39,437 bases of DNA from Deltaproteobacteria bacterium (lineage in GTDB: Bacteria > Myxococcota_A > JAADFL01): positions 1 to 39,437 of the forward strand of contig JAADFL010000155.1 of assembly GCA_013152945.1 (NCBI GenBank), written 5' to 3'. The notes beneath the pieces are model-generated. The model saw nothing but the letters and a program-made list of their open reading frames with translations. It made no database searches and was not told the origin of the DNA. Every line of letters starts with the position of its first letter. Positions within the stretch are counted from its first letter, which is position 1. Made by a program: the position numbers and the translations under genes. Shown here in pieces: positions 22,590 through 29,823 of the stretch.

Positions 22590-22895
22590 TCAAGACGATT
22601 GTTTCACGTCCGGCGCCTTTGAGGACGAATTGTTCCCGGATTGCTTCTTTTCCGCGGCCCTGCGAATTTCCATAGCCAATTCGTCTACCGGCAGCTTGTC
22701 TTGCGTTCGCGCCACAGTAAGTGCTTCCAGGTTTTCACTCTTAACTTTCTCTAACAACTCGCCCCGCAGAATTTGCACGTTCCTCGGCGCCTCGACTCCT
22801 AATTTCACCGTATTTCCCCGGACCGAGATGATGGTTACACTGATGTCATCTCCCAAATTCAAACTCTCCCTGACCTTCCTGGTCACAACAAGCAT
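22590..22895 (-). CDS. csrA: Translational regulator CsrA with C-terminal extension
   Basis: CsrA is an RNA-binding dimer that blocks translation at GGA motifs near ribosome-binding sites. The core is textbook: MLVVTRKVRESLNLGDDISV, then VRGNTVKLGVEAPRNVQILR, where the RNA-binding beta-1 and beta-5 residues are retained. Enterobacterial CsrA has 61 residues; this protein has 101, with about 35 extra residues of mixed charge ending KAPDVKQSS. FliW-binding CsrA proteins carry a longer C-terminus, so the extension may be the FliW contact, though this one is longer than usual. Start ATG follows GGAGGCCCGAC. Confidence 0.95.
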   Translation of the reverse strand: MLVVTRKVRESLNLGDDISVTIISVRGNTVKLGVEAPRNVQILRGELLEKVKSENLEALTVARTQDKLPVDELAMEIRRAAEKKQSGNNSSSKAPDVKQSS

Positions 22896-22915
22896 GTCGG
22901 GCCTCCTGCCGTAAC

Positions 22916-22935
22916 GGTGTCATTTACTTGACACC
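22916..22935. promoter_or_regulatory. Palindrome in the csrA leader
   Basis: A perfect 7-bp inverted repeat, GGTGTCA and TGACACC, flanks a 6-base spacer (AGTAAA on the csrA strand). It ends 20 bases upstream of the csrA ATG and lies downstream of the predicted -10. It may be an mRNA hairpin or a repressor operator. Confidence 0.5.
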
Positions 22936-22953
22936 CGGATTTAGAGATTTGAC

Positions 22954-22982
22954 GCTGTATTATTCTCTCCCTGCAATGTCAA
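22954..22982 (-). promoter_or_regulatory. Sigma-70-type promoter of csrA
   Basis: On the minus strand a perfect TTGACA (22977-22982) is followed, after 17 bases, by TACAGC (22954-22959). The -10 element is a weak match. An AT-rich alternative (TAATAC) overlaps it with shorter spacing. This is the only strong -35 hexamer ahead of csrA-flgL-fliW; no sigma-54 or sigma-28 site is visible there. Confidence 0.5.
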
Positions 22983-23090
22983 TCGGTCCTTTTTTCCGGC
23001 ATTGCACCTTTTTCAAGTTCCAGGCTCACAATCCCAGACCCGGCGCCCATGTTCAAGGATACAAACTTCATGCCTAAGTTATGACGAGGC

Positions 23091-23106
23091 TGGCCCGCAA
23101 CTTGCA
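23091..23106 (+). promoter_or_regulatory. Sigma-54 promoter of the PilZ gene
   Basis: TGGCCCGCAACTTGCA matches the -24/-12 consensus with one mismatch (C for A) and exact spacing. Predicted transcription start is near 23117, 37 bases before the ATG at 23154. This ties the PilZ protein to the flagellar sigma-54 regulon. Confidence 0.8.
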
Positions 23107-23153
23107 GGATCTCCGTTTTTGTCGATCTTGGCTGTTGGGTTCCGGAGGTAACC

Positions 23154-24020
23154 ATGGCGGCAGCTCGTTTGTTATTCGAAGGAGCCGAGGTGTACATCTC
23201 GGAATTGGAAACAGCGGAATGTCCTGCATCCGCTGCGCGAATCGAGACCATGGAAGGGCCCAAGGCAACAGTCGTATTGCTAACACCCTGGCAAGGCACG
23301 GAGCTGTCCCCGGGCCAACTGGTGCTTGTCGGCTTGGCAGCGGAAAGCTCATTCCTCCAAACAAAGGCTAAAATCAAAGAATTCCACCCGCCTGCAAGAA
23401 TAAGGCTCAAGTTGCTGGGTCCCCTGAAACCCACGGACAGACGGGAATTCCTTCGAGTATCAGACTATATCAGCCTTGGTTACAGCATGCTTTCGCCTCA
23501 AGATTACCCGATCGCCAGGTTGAAAGTATTAAAACGAAAACGCATGCTCATCAGGAGGGACATAGGGTCCGCTACCAGGGAATTCATACCCAACATGCCG
23601 GAGGAAATAGATTACCTGGCAAAAAAGATGGATGCCATCGATGCCAAGCTCGATTATATCCTGTCCCTATTGAACACAACAAAAGCAGATGCAAGTTATG
23701 CCAAGGGCGGCAAGAGGCTGCGCTGGGTCAACTTGAGTGGTTCCGGCTTGAGATTCAGCGGCGATTTGAAGGTAAAAAAAGGAACACTGGTCGAGGTGGA
23801 AATAGATCTTCCCCTGGAACCGCCTGTAGAAGTCAAGGTCATATGCCGGGTACTGGGTGTCAATGAAGACAAGACCGGCAAGTTGGGAGAGGATAAGTAC
23901 CTCATCTCGGCCAGGTTCGAAGTGGTACATGAACGGGAGAGAGATGATATCATCAAGTACACATTCAAGAGACAACGCGAACTATTGCGCGAACAGAGGA
24001 GACACAACAGGCCGGATTGA
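23154..24020 (+). CDS. PilZ-domain c-di-GMP receptor with helical insertion
   Basis: This 288-residue protein likely binds cyclic di-GMP and links it to motility. An N-terminal YcgR-like region (~1-90) precedes the PilZ signature. The arginine motif DRREFLRV is at 95-102, and the second motif NLSGSGLRFSG is at 193-203. In ordinary PilZ domains the two motifs lie about 25-35 residues apart; here they are separated by about 90, including a strongly amphipathic helix (DYLAKKMDAIDAKLDYILSL). Such an insertion is known in coiled-coil PilZ proteins that form tetramers. A flagellar-brake function is inference from the sigma-54 promoter and location. GGAGG precedes the ATG by 6 bases. Confidence 0.85.
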   Translation: MAAARLLFEGAEVYISELETAECPASAARIETMEGPKATVVLLTPWQGTELSPGQLVLVGLAAESSFLQTKAKIKEFHPPARIRLKLLGPLKPTDRREFLRVSDYISLGYSMLSPQDYPIARLKVLKRKRMLIRRDIGSATREFIPNMPEEIDYLAKKMDAIDAKLDYILSLLNTTKADASYAKGGKRLRWVNLSGSGLRFSGDLKVKKGTLVEVEIDLPLEPPVEVKVICRVLGVNEDKTGKLGEDKYLISARFEVVHERERDDIIKYTFKRQRELLREQRRHNRPD

Positions 24021-24537
24021 AAGAAGATCAATTCTTGCAGTGTCGGCATTTCTCCTCGCGGTGACCGTACCCTGTTCCACAATGGCCCAACAGTTCGACC
24101 TTTCGGTCGAGGTGGCATTCGGATCGGGCATCGAAGCTCAAACAACACAAGGATATGGTTCTACATCCAGACTTCCCACGTTCACCAGGTTGAACATAGG
24201 TTACCAGTGGGAAAACGACTCATGGGTTGAACTCGGCTTCGGCATGGCTGTGTCGCTTGAAAACAGGTCCAGCCTGCTCCTTGTTCCCAAGGTGAGGCTC
24301 AACCGAAACTTGTTCAAAGATTTTTTACTCTATGGAAGCCTCGGAGCAGCAGCCGATGCCCTGCCCGATGCGAGATTCGGCGGGGAAATCGAGCTCGGTT
24401 CAAGATATCAACTAATGGACAACCTTGGGGCCTTCTTCGCCCTTGGGTTGGACATCTTCGCGGCAGGCCCGGGAGTGGGGCATCACGGCCTAGACCTCGT
24501 CCTTTCCGCTTCCCTGGGTTTACGCACGAGCTTCTGA
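23944..24537 (+). CDS. Probable outer-membrane beta-barrel protein
   Basis: The C-terminal ~155 residues show alternating hydrophobic strands typical of small outer-membrane barrels (FDLSVEVAFGSGIEAQ, LLLVPKVRLNRNLFKDFLLY, IELGSRYQLMDNLGAFF) and a terminal Phe in GLRTSF. A signal peptide precedes them: RIERRSILAVSAFLLAVTV, with cleavage near STMA-QQ. The start is uncertain. The ATG at 23944 follows GGGAGAG but overlaps the PilZ gene and adds a 25-residue lead before the signal. An ATT at 24016, next to the PilZ stop, would give a tighter signal. The protein family is not recognised beyond barrel-like character. It may be a surface or flagellar-sheath partner of the PilZ gene, by position only. 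Confidence 0.6.
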   Translation: MISSSTHSRDNANYCANRGDTTGRIERRSILAVSAFLLAVTVPCSTMAQQFDLSVEVAFGSGIEAQTTQGYGSTSRLPTFTRLNIGYQWENDSWVELGFGMAVSLENRSSLLLVPKVRLNRNLFKDFLLYGSLGAAADALPDARFGGEIELGSRYQLMDNLGAFFALGLDIFAAGPGVGHHGLDLVLSASLGLRTSF

Positions 24538-24608
24538 CCTACCACCATTTCCCGGTTTCCCAAATGATTTGCTTCTCCATAGGCCGTGATTTGCGTCCAT
24601 GGTTTTGG

Positions 24609-24632
24609 GTGAACCATTACAAGCCGGCTCAC
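24609..24632 (-). terminator. Weak hairpin after the giant modification gene
   Basis: On the minus strand GTGAGCC and GGTTCAC pair (one G-U pair) around a 10-base loop, 34 bases after the stop of the 24666-29333 gene. No T tract follows. It may act as a Rho-assisted or processing site, with low certainty. Confidence 0.25.
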
Positions 24633-24665
24633 GGTAACTCGACAGAAAAAACACCGGGAGCGTAA

Positions 24666-27600
24666 TCACAAGTTAAAGACTTTCCTTTGGATTTCCGGGC
24701 ATGCAGGCATATCCATGGGGTTTTCCATGTCGAAAAGTTCGGCCGCGAGCCTCACCATTTCAGGATCGAATAATTTTCTGAAGAATTCGTATCCCGCATA
24801 GTACTTCCAACGATTTAGAACGTCCATCTTGCTTGTATCACGGACGTTAACACCATCGAAACTACTGCCTCCGCCATGCAATGATATCTTGTTAAAGCCT
24901 GCGTCGCTAAATTGCAGGCCCACTTTCAATGCAAGCTCACGGCGGTAATCTCTTTCCTTGAACCATCGGTTGTAAACAACGATAATTAACTTGTTCGGAT
25001 CGAATACACCGGAGCCCAAGGCCTCTTTTGCATAAGCCTTCCAAAGCCTGACTTTCTCCTCGACAGGATAGAATTTACGGAGCTGTTCGTAATTGTTCGC
25101 GCTTCTACGGCTTCCCTTGATATCACTTGCAAACTGGTTGTAAGGATCCCTTACGACCAACACAAGGCGCCCTGCCTTCAGGAAATCGTCCATGATCCTT
25201 TTCAACCGTGAATCGATTGTACCCCAAATGTCCAGGTCTTCCATGGAATAAATTTTGGCGCTTGTTTGAGCATTCGCACCATTATGATAATTGATTGGGT
25301 ACATTTGTTTTCTATTGGGCGCCAACTCGCCGCCTTCGCCGAATAAACAGTCATTCATATGTACAATGGGTTTTTCGTATTGCCCGCATATCCAGTTCAA
25401 TATTGCATGGTGTCCACTTCTCTTCATTCCCAAGACCATGAATGCGTCCTGATTCGAAATTGATGATGTTCCGACGGCTTGCGGTTCGGTCAATTTTGTG
25501 GAACCGGCATTGATTGAGATCGAATCAATTTTCTTATGCCCATCTTTTTCATGCTCATCCCGTGTTTCGAAATCCAGGGCGAGGTCCCTGACAATGGAAT
25601 GCAGCCTGGCTTCGAACGTATGATATGTATGTGCCTTTCTGTACCCGGCCAAGGCGATTTCCTCTCTTTCATGAGCATGGTCCAGGTAATAAGCAATTTC
25701 ATCTTCAATGGTTTCTTCGTTGAAATAAACCAGGTGTTTCCTATGTTCGAACAACCTTGACTCTTCGGGAATCTCGTTGGTCAACAAAAAGCTGCCGCAA
25801 CCCAGGGCCTCGAATACCCGTTGCTGTATCCCGGTTCTTCCCAGCCCCAAGTTCAACACAATCCTGGATTGGTTGTACAACTTCACCATGTCGTCCATGA
25901 AGGCCCTGGTCACGACGAGGTCGAACCTTTGCGACAACCTGTCCAGCAATTCCCTGCGGTTTTGGTAAACATTACCCACAAAGCATACGTCGTGCTTCTT
26001 TTCCAGGAACATTTTCCTGTGAACCGCAGGACTCATGGCCAGGGGAAGAAAAGACACGTTCCTTGCGCCCAGTTCCCTGAATCTATCCAGTGCCCTGTCA
26101 TCGAATGAATACACCTTGTCGAACGACCAACCATTGAATTTTACCTGGGGAGCGGCGTGAGGGGCGGTAAAAACATCATCCTGGTACCATAGAACGGTTC
26201 TGCCCTTTTGCCTGCTGATAAGCGCCGGATCTATGCCATCTCCCTTGATGACCAGGACCAGATGAGCCTCCTGCCGAAACAGATCCGGCAACTCTGCTCT
26301 CTCAAGTCTGAAATCCGTGTCCAGAACACGCGCCCCCATCTTCTCCAGGGCCCTGAACACCTCGTTGCCCATGCCCCAGGGATGATTCGACCTCCTGGCG
26401 CTTACCAAGTGAACAGTGAAGGGCTCCTTTTTGTTTCCATCCGTTAAAAGGAGAGCACCGTCATCTCCTTGTTCAAGCGACATACCGGAGTAGTCTTTGC
26501 AAGCAAGGGTTAGTCTACTTCCCGTGCTCACGGCAATCGAGACACGGCCGTGTTTAATCCCATCGGCCCCTGGTTTCAATAAAGCGGCTTTGCCAGAAGG
26601 CGATAACTTTTCATCCTCAAGGCTATTATTCACTATTTGACGCAATTTCTGTTCGAACTTCTCTCTGTTCCACCTATTTTCAGCATCCCATGTCGCTTGC
26701 CTGCTCAAGGACAACCACATACCCGTGTTCGATACTAATTCTTTCATCGCCAGGGCCAGATCATGTACACCGGCTTCAGCACCCTTGACATGGATTCCTC
26801 TATATTCACGCCATTCCTTTACAGGGCAGAGGAGCCCGTTCTCATGATCCCGGACGAATTCGTTCATGGGTGGAGCATCCACTGTTATTATCGGCAATCC
26901 GGCTGCAAGCGACTCCAAAAAAGTGAGGCCCAGACCTTCCCACTTGGATGGAAGCACTGCAACATGGCAAGACTTGTACAAGTCGGCAAGCGCACGTCTC
27001 CCGATGGTCCCCCTGGTTATCCTGATATTTCCATGCTCCTCGACTCCACTGCCCTGCTGGCTGTGGACAATCAGCTCCGCCCGGCCGATACCCGCCCTTT
27101 TGAAAGCCTCGATGACCCGGGACGTGGCCCTCCTGGCATGTAATCCTCCAAGACCTGCCGGATGGAAAAACCTCATTCGTCCGTTTTCCAAACTATTATT
27201 CCGTTGCTCCAAGCCGGCCTCGTCTGCAAGAAAATCCTCTTCCATGACCGCCCAAGGCAGGTATACGGCATTATGCACGCCTATTTCTTTGAATCTTTCA
27301 AAGCTTGCACGTGTCGGGCAAAGAACCCTGTTGAATGCCCGGCTCACGACTGCAGCCATCCTTGGATCGAACAACTCCCAAACATAGTATCCTATGGCCT
27401 TTGCTCCTGCATCTCTGGCAGCCCAAACCAGGCCCAGATCATATTCTTCGTTGAACATGACCACATCCAACTCTTTCGCCCTTACCCACTGCCTCATCCT
27501 GTAGGAAGGTATCTTGTATTCGGGCCAGATTTCCAGGTTCGGGACCGCCCATTCTCCGGTAGTACAAAAGAGTTTTTCTCCGGCTTTGCCGCCATTTCTC

Positions 27601-29333
27601 GCTAATACAAAAGTGTCGAAGGTACCGGATAATGCCGCACGTAAATGCCTGGTGACATAAGCCTGGCCCCTTGGGTACCAAAGTGAGACGAATCCCACCC
27701 TGGAGCGGGTCGTTACAGGCTTTGCATACCCAGCCCCTTTTAACCCCGGTTTTCCAGGTTCACCCAGGAAATTCAGGACACGCAGGTTTGCCTGAACAAC
27801 ATCCTCTTGTTTCCCTGACTTCACCGTACCCACGGCCCCACACCACCCGGTCAACGTACCTTGGTACAACTTCTTGGCTCGTTTTGACGGATAACCGAAG
27901 AACAGGTATTCGTAAAACCTTTCATCAGGTTCATTTATTACGCTTTCCAATGCTTTATATTTTGCAGCCCTGGAAGCAATCTTGCTGTCCAGGAGCAACA
28001 AGTTGGGTTTCACATCCTTCAGACCTGTCTCAAGTCCCTTGACCAGTTTTCCTATTTGGGACCGGGGAAACTCATCCAATACGAGCAACATCCTCCTTTG
28101 GCCCAATCTCGCTCTCTCGGGCAGGAGTTGTTCTATCTTTTGTCTCGCCTCCGGCCCGTAAGAAGATTCATCGGTCAACAAACAAAGCTTATACCAGTGC
28201 AAAGCCGCATCCAGGTTATGGGCCGACGATTCGGCATCTCCCAGGTTCATCATCGTTTCGCCATTTTTAGGCTCAAGAGAATCAGCCTTTAGCAGGTGCT
28301 TTCTGGCAGTATTCGAATCTCCTTTCATGAAAGCCAACACGCCGAGATTGTTGTAAACCTCGGCTGTTGCATTTCCTTTTTTCAACAAGTCCGTTAACAA
28401 CACCCCGGCCCTGTCGTACCGGCCGACCGAAAGAAGCCCTTCAGCCTTTATGAGCACTTTACGTACATTGAGAACAGCTTCAACTGCATCAGCATCAACA
28501 ATTTTTGCCTTGGAAAATACCGCTACCTGCCAGTTGTCGCCTTGAAACACCTCGCAAAGGTCCATTCCCATTCGGTCGAGATCCTTCAACCAGGAATCCT
28601 TGTATTTCTCATTTTCCGCAATATGAGATATCACGGTGGGATTGAACCACATCCCTGACGTAACCAATAACCCGCCGGGTCTAAGTGATAGGATCATGCC
28701 GGCGAGTGCGCCCATCGGATCTTCCATGTGTTCCAGCACGTCCTGGGCTGAAATGATATCCAGGTTTTCGAGTCCATCCATGCTGTTTACAAACCTGAGG
28801 TCGAAACCGAGTTTATCCGCCCTGAACCGGGCGAAATCCTGGGTCCTTCCTTTCACATCCAGCGACACGACCTTGCAGCACGAGGCAAAGTACAATCCAA
28901 CTTCACCCAATCCTGCGCCATAATCCAGAAATAAAGGCCTTTTTTTACCACCTTTTGAAAGTGCGGCTACATGTCTCCCCAGAATCTTCGCCAGATATTC
29001 CAGCCGCCACATGCTTCCCGATACATCCGATGCCGCCAAGTCGAAAATGTAGTTCCCGGTTTCCTCATAAAATCCTTTGATATTCTGCATTCCTCTTTTG
29101 GATTTTCTTTCGAACCACTCTTCTTGAAAGAGCCTGCCGGCATTGCTCAATACATATTCAATTTTCTCCTTTGACAATCCGGCGAATTCGGCCAAGTGAC
29201 ACTTCCGGCTGTCAATAATCCGACGGATCAGTGTCTCGTCCGGCTTGTATCGCCAAAAAGATTCGATGACTTCTTCGTTGTTTCCCTTGACTTTCGACAT
29301 CGGGGCTGCCTTCAACTCCTGTTTAATCGTCAT
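24666..29333 (-). CDS. Giant modification enzyme: methyltransferase-TPR-GT4-CgeB-like GT-sulfotransferase
   Basis: One continuous frame encodes 1555 residues from ATG 29333, which has GGAGG 8 bases upstream and follows a sigma-54 promoter. Domain order: (1) SAM-dependent methyltransferase, ~110-275, with motif I FLDYGAGLGEVG at 135-146 and DVLEHMEDP near 198-206; (2) TPR-like helices ~325-405 (AEVYNNLGVLAFMKGDSNTA); (3) a GT4/GT-B glycosyltransferase ~545-905, with the donor-binding PSKWEGLGLTFLESLAAG near 795-812; (4) a CgeB-like GT-B module ~970-1250, with DVCFVGNVYQNRRELLDRLS and RVFEALGCGSFLLTNE; (5) a sulfotransferase-like domain ~1295-1555, with P-loop GMKRSGHHAILNWI (~1302) and LVVRDPYNQFAS (~1392) resembling the two PAPS-binding motifs. 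All five look intact. It sits among flagellar genes, so it probably builds and decorates a flagellin or surface glycan. The substrates cannot be read from the sequence. Confidence 0.85.
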   Translation of the reverse strand: MTIKQELKAAPMSKVKGNNEEVIESFWRYKPDETLIRRIIDSRKCHLAEFAGLSKEKIEYVLSNAGRLFQEEWFERKSKRGMQNIKGFYEETGNYIFDLAASDVSGSMWRLEYLAKILGRHVAALSKGGKKRPLFLDYGAGLGEVGLYFASCCKVVSLDVKGRTQDFARFRADKLGFDLRFVNSMDGLENLDIISAQDVLEHMEDPMGALAGMILSLRPGGLLVTSGMWFNPTVISHIAENEKYKDSWLKDLDRMGMDLCEVFQGDNWQVAVFSKAKIVDADAVEAVLNVRKVLIKAEGLLSVGRYDRAGVLLTDLLKKGNATAEVYNNLGVLAFMKGDSNTARKHLLKADSLEPKNGETMMNLGDAESSAHNLDAALHWYKLCLLTDESSYGPEARQKIEQLLPERARLGQRRMLLVLDEFPRSQIGKLVKGLETGLKDVKPNLLLLDSKIASRAAKYKALESVINEPDERFYEYLFFGYPSKRAKKLYQGTLTGWCGAVGTVKSGKQEDVVQANLRVLNFLGEPGKPGLKGAGYAKPVTTRSRVGFVSLWYPRGQAYVTRHLRAALSGTFDTFVLARNGGKAGEKLFCTTGEWAVPNLEIWPEYKIPSYRMRQWVRAKELDVVMFNEEYDLGLVWAARDAGAKAIGYYVWELFDPRMAAVVSRAFNRVLCPTRASFERFKEIGVHNAVYLPWAVMEEDFLADEAGLEQRNNSLENGRMRFFHPAGLGGLHARRATSRVIEAFKRAGIGRAELIVHSQQGSGVEEHGNIRITRGTIGRRALADLYKSCHVAVLPSKWEGLGLTFLESLAAGLPIITVDAPPMNEFVRDHENGLLCPVKEWREYRGIHVKGAEAGVHDLALAMKELVSNTGMWLSLSRQATWDAENRWNREKFEQKLRQIVNNSLEDEKLSPSGKAALLKPGADGIKHGRVSIAVSTGSRLTLACKDYSGMSLEQGDDGALLLTDGNKKEPFTVHLVSARRSNHPWGMGNEVFRALEKMGARVLDTDFRLERAELPDLFRQEAHLVLVIKGDGIDPALISRQKGRTVLWYQDDVFTAPHAAPQVKFNGWSFDKVYSFDDRALDRFRELGARNVSFLPLAMSPAVHRKMFLEKKHDVCFVGNVYQNRRELLDRLSQRFDLVVTRAFMDDMVKLYNQSRIVLNLGLGRTGIQQRVFEALGCGSFLLTNEIPEESRLFEHRKHLVYFNEETIEDEIAYYLDHAHEREEIALAGYRKAHTYHTFEARLHSIVRDLALDFETRDEHEKDGHKKIDSISINAGSTKLTEPQAVGTSSISNQDAFMVLGMKRSGHHAILNWICGQYEKPIVHMNDCLFGEGGELAPNRKQMYPINYHNGANAQTSAKIYSMEDLDIWGTIDSRLKRIMDDFLKAGRLVLVVRDPYNQFASDIKGSRRSANNYEQLRKFYPVEEKVRLWKAYAKEALGSGVFDPNKLIIVVYNRWFKERDYRRELALKVGLQFSDAGFNKISLHGGGSSFDGVNVRDTSKMDVLNRWKYYAGYEFFRKLFDPEMVRLAAELFDMENPMDMPACPEIQRKVFNL

Positions 29334-29378
29334 TTCCTGGACCTCCGTTGAAAATTCAACAAAAACGACGAAGATATC

Positions 29379-29394
29379 TGCAAAGTCCGCGCCA
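29379..29394 (-). promoter_or_regulatory. Sigma-54 promoter of the giant modification enzyme
   Basis: On the minus strand TGGCGCGGACTTTGCA matches the consensus TGGCACG-N4-TTGCA with one mismatch and exact spacing. The transcription start would be near 29368, 35 bases before the ATG at 29333. It supports the chosen start and places the gene in the flagellar sigma-54 regulon. Confidence 0.8.
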
Positions 29395-29436
29395 TAGACC
29401 GGACATGACGATTGCAAAACCAAAAAACTTTTCGGC

Positions 29437-29463
29437 TAAAGTTCTGTGGAGAAAAACCGAATT
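29437..29463 (+). promoter_or_regulatory. Sigma-28 promoter upstream of the small charged protein
   Basis: TAAAGTTC (29437-29444) and ACCGAATT (29456-29463) are separated by exactly 11 bases. The -35 matches 7 of 8 consensus positions and the -10 keeps the CCGA core. Start codon at 29506 is 42 bases downstream. It diverges from the sigma-54 promoter at 29379-29394. Confidence 0.6.
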
Positions 29464-29505
29464 AACCAGATAGGCGTAGTATTACGCAAAAGGAGGCAGG
29501 TTTAC

Positions 29506-29811
29506 ATGGATCTGTCTGATCCTTGTACAAAAATCAGGACACCTCCGAATATCACCAACCTGAAGCCCAAACAGGCCGATAAGACGCCGAGAGTTCAAGA
29601 TCCTCCGCCAGACCACAAGCGTAAAAAAAAGGGGAAAAGGGGTATTCCCATGGCGGATGACAAGGTAACCATTTCTGCAGAAGTAGCGAACGAGGTCAAA
29701 GGTGAAGCACGGGAAGATGCGGTACCGCTACAGGACAAGGTTTACGACAAGAAGGGGAACATTAAAAAAGAGTCGGAAAGTGAAGGTGAAAAAGTAGACG
29801 AATTTGTCTAA
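29506..29811 (+). CDS. Small charged protein of unknown function in the sigma-28 unit
   Basis: This 101-residue protein starts at ATG 29506, with AAAGGAGG 9 bases upstream. I do not recognise a family. Its N-terminal half is Pro- and Lys-rich (VQDPPPDHKRKKKGKRGIP) and probably disordered. The middle has DDKVTISAEV, which resembles a short motif (D.V.IS) seen in small flagellar proteins such as FlgM and FlaG-like products. The end is acidic (SESEGEKVDEFV), following VYDKKGNIKKE. No signal peptide or membrane helix is seen. It is the first gene after a sigma-28 promoter and precedes the HD-GYP and FlhG-like genes. A second anti-sigma or export-related role is possible but unproven. Confidence 0.65.
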   Translation: MDLSDPCTKIRTPPNITNLKPKQADKTPRVQDPPPDHKRKKKGKRGIPMADDKVTISAEVANEVKGEAREDAVPLQDKVYDKKGNIKKESESEGEKVDEFV

Positions 29812-29823
29812 GGAGCTGGTACT

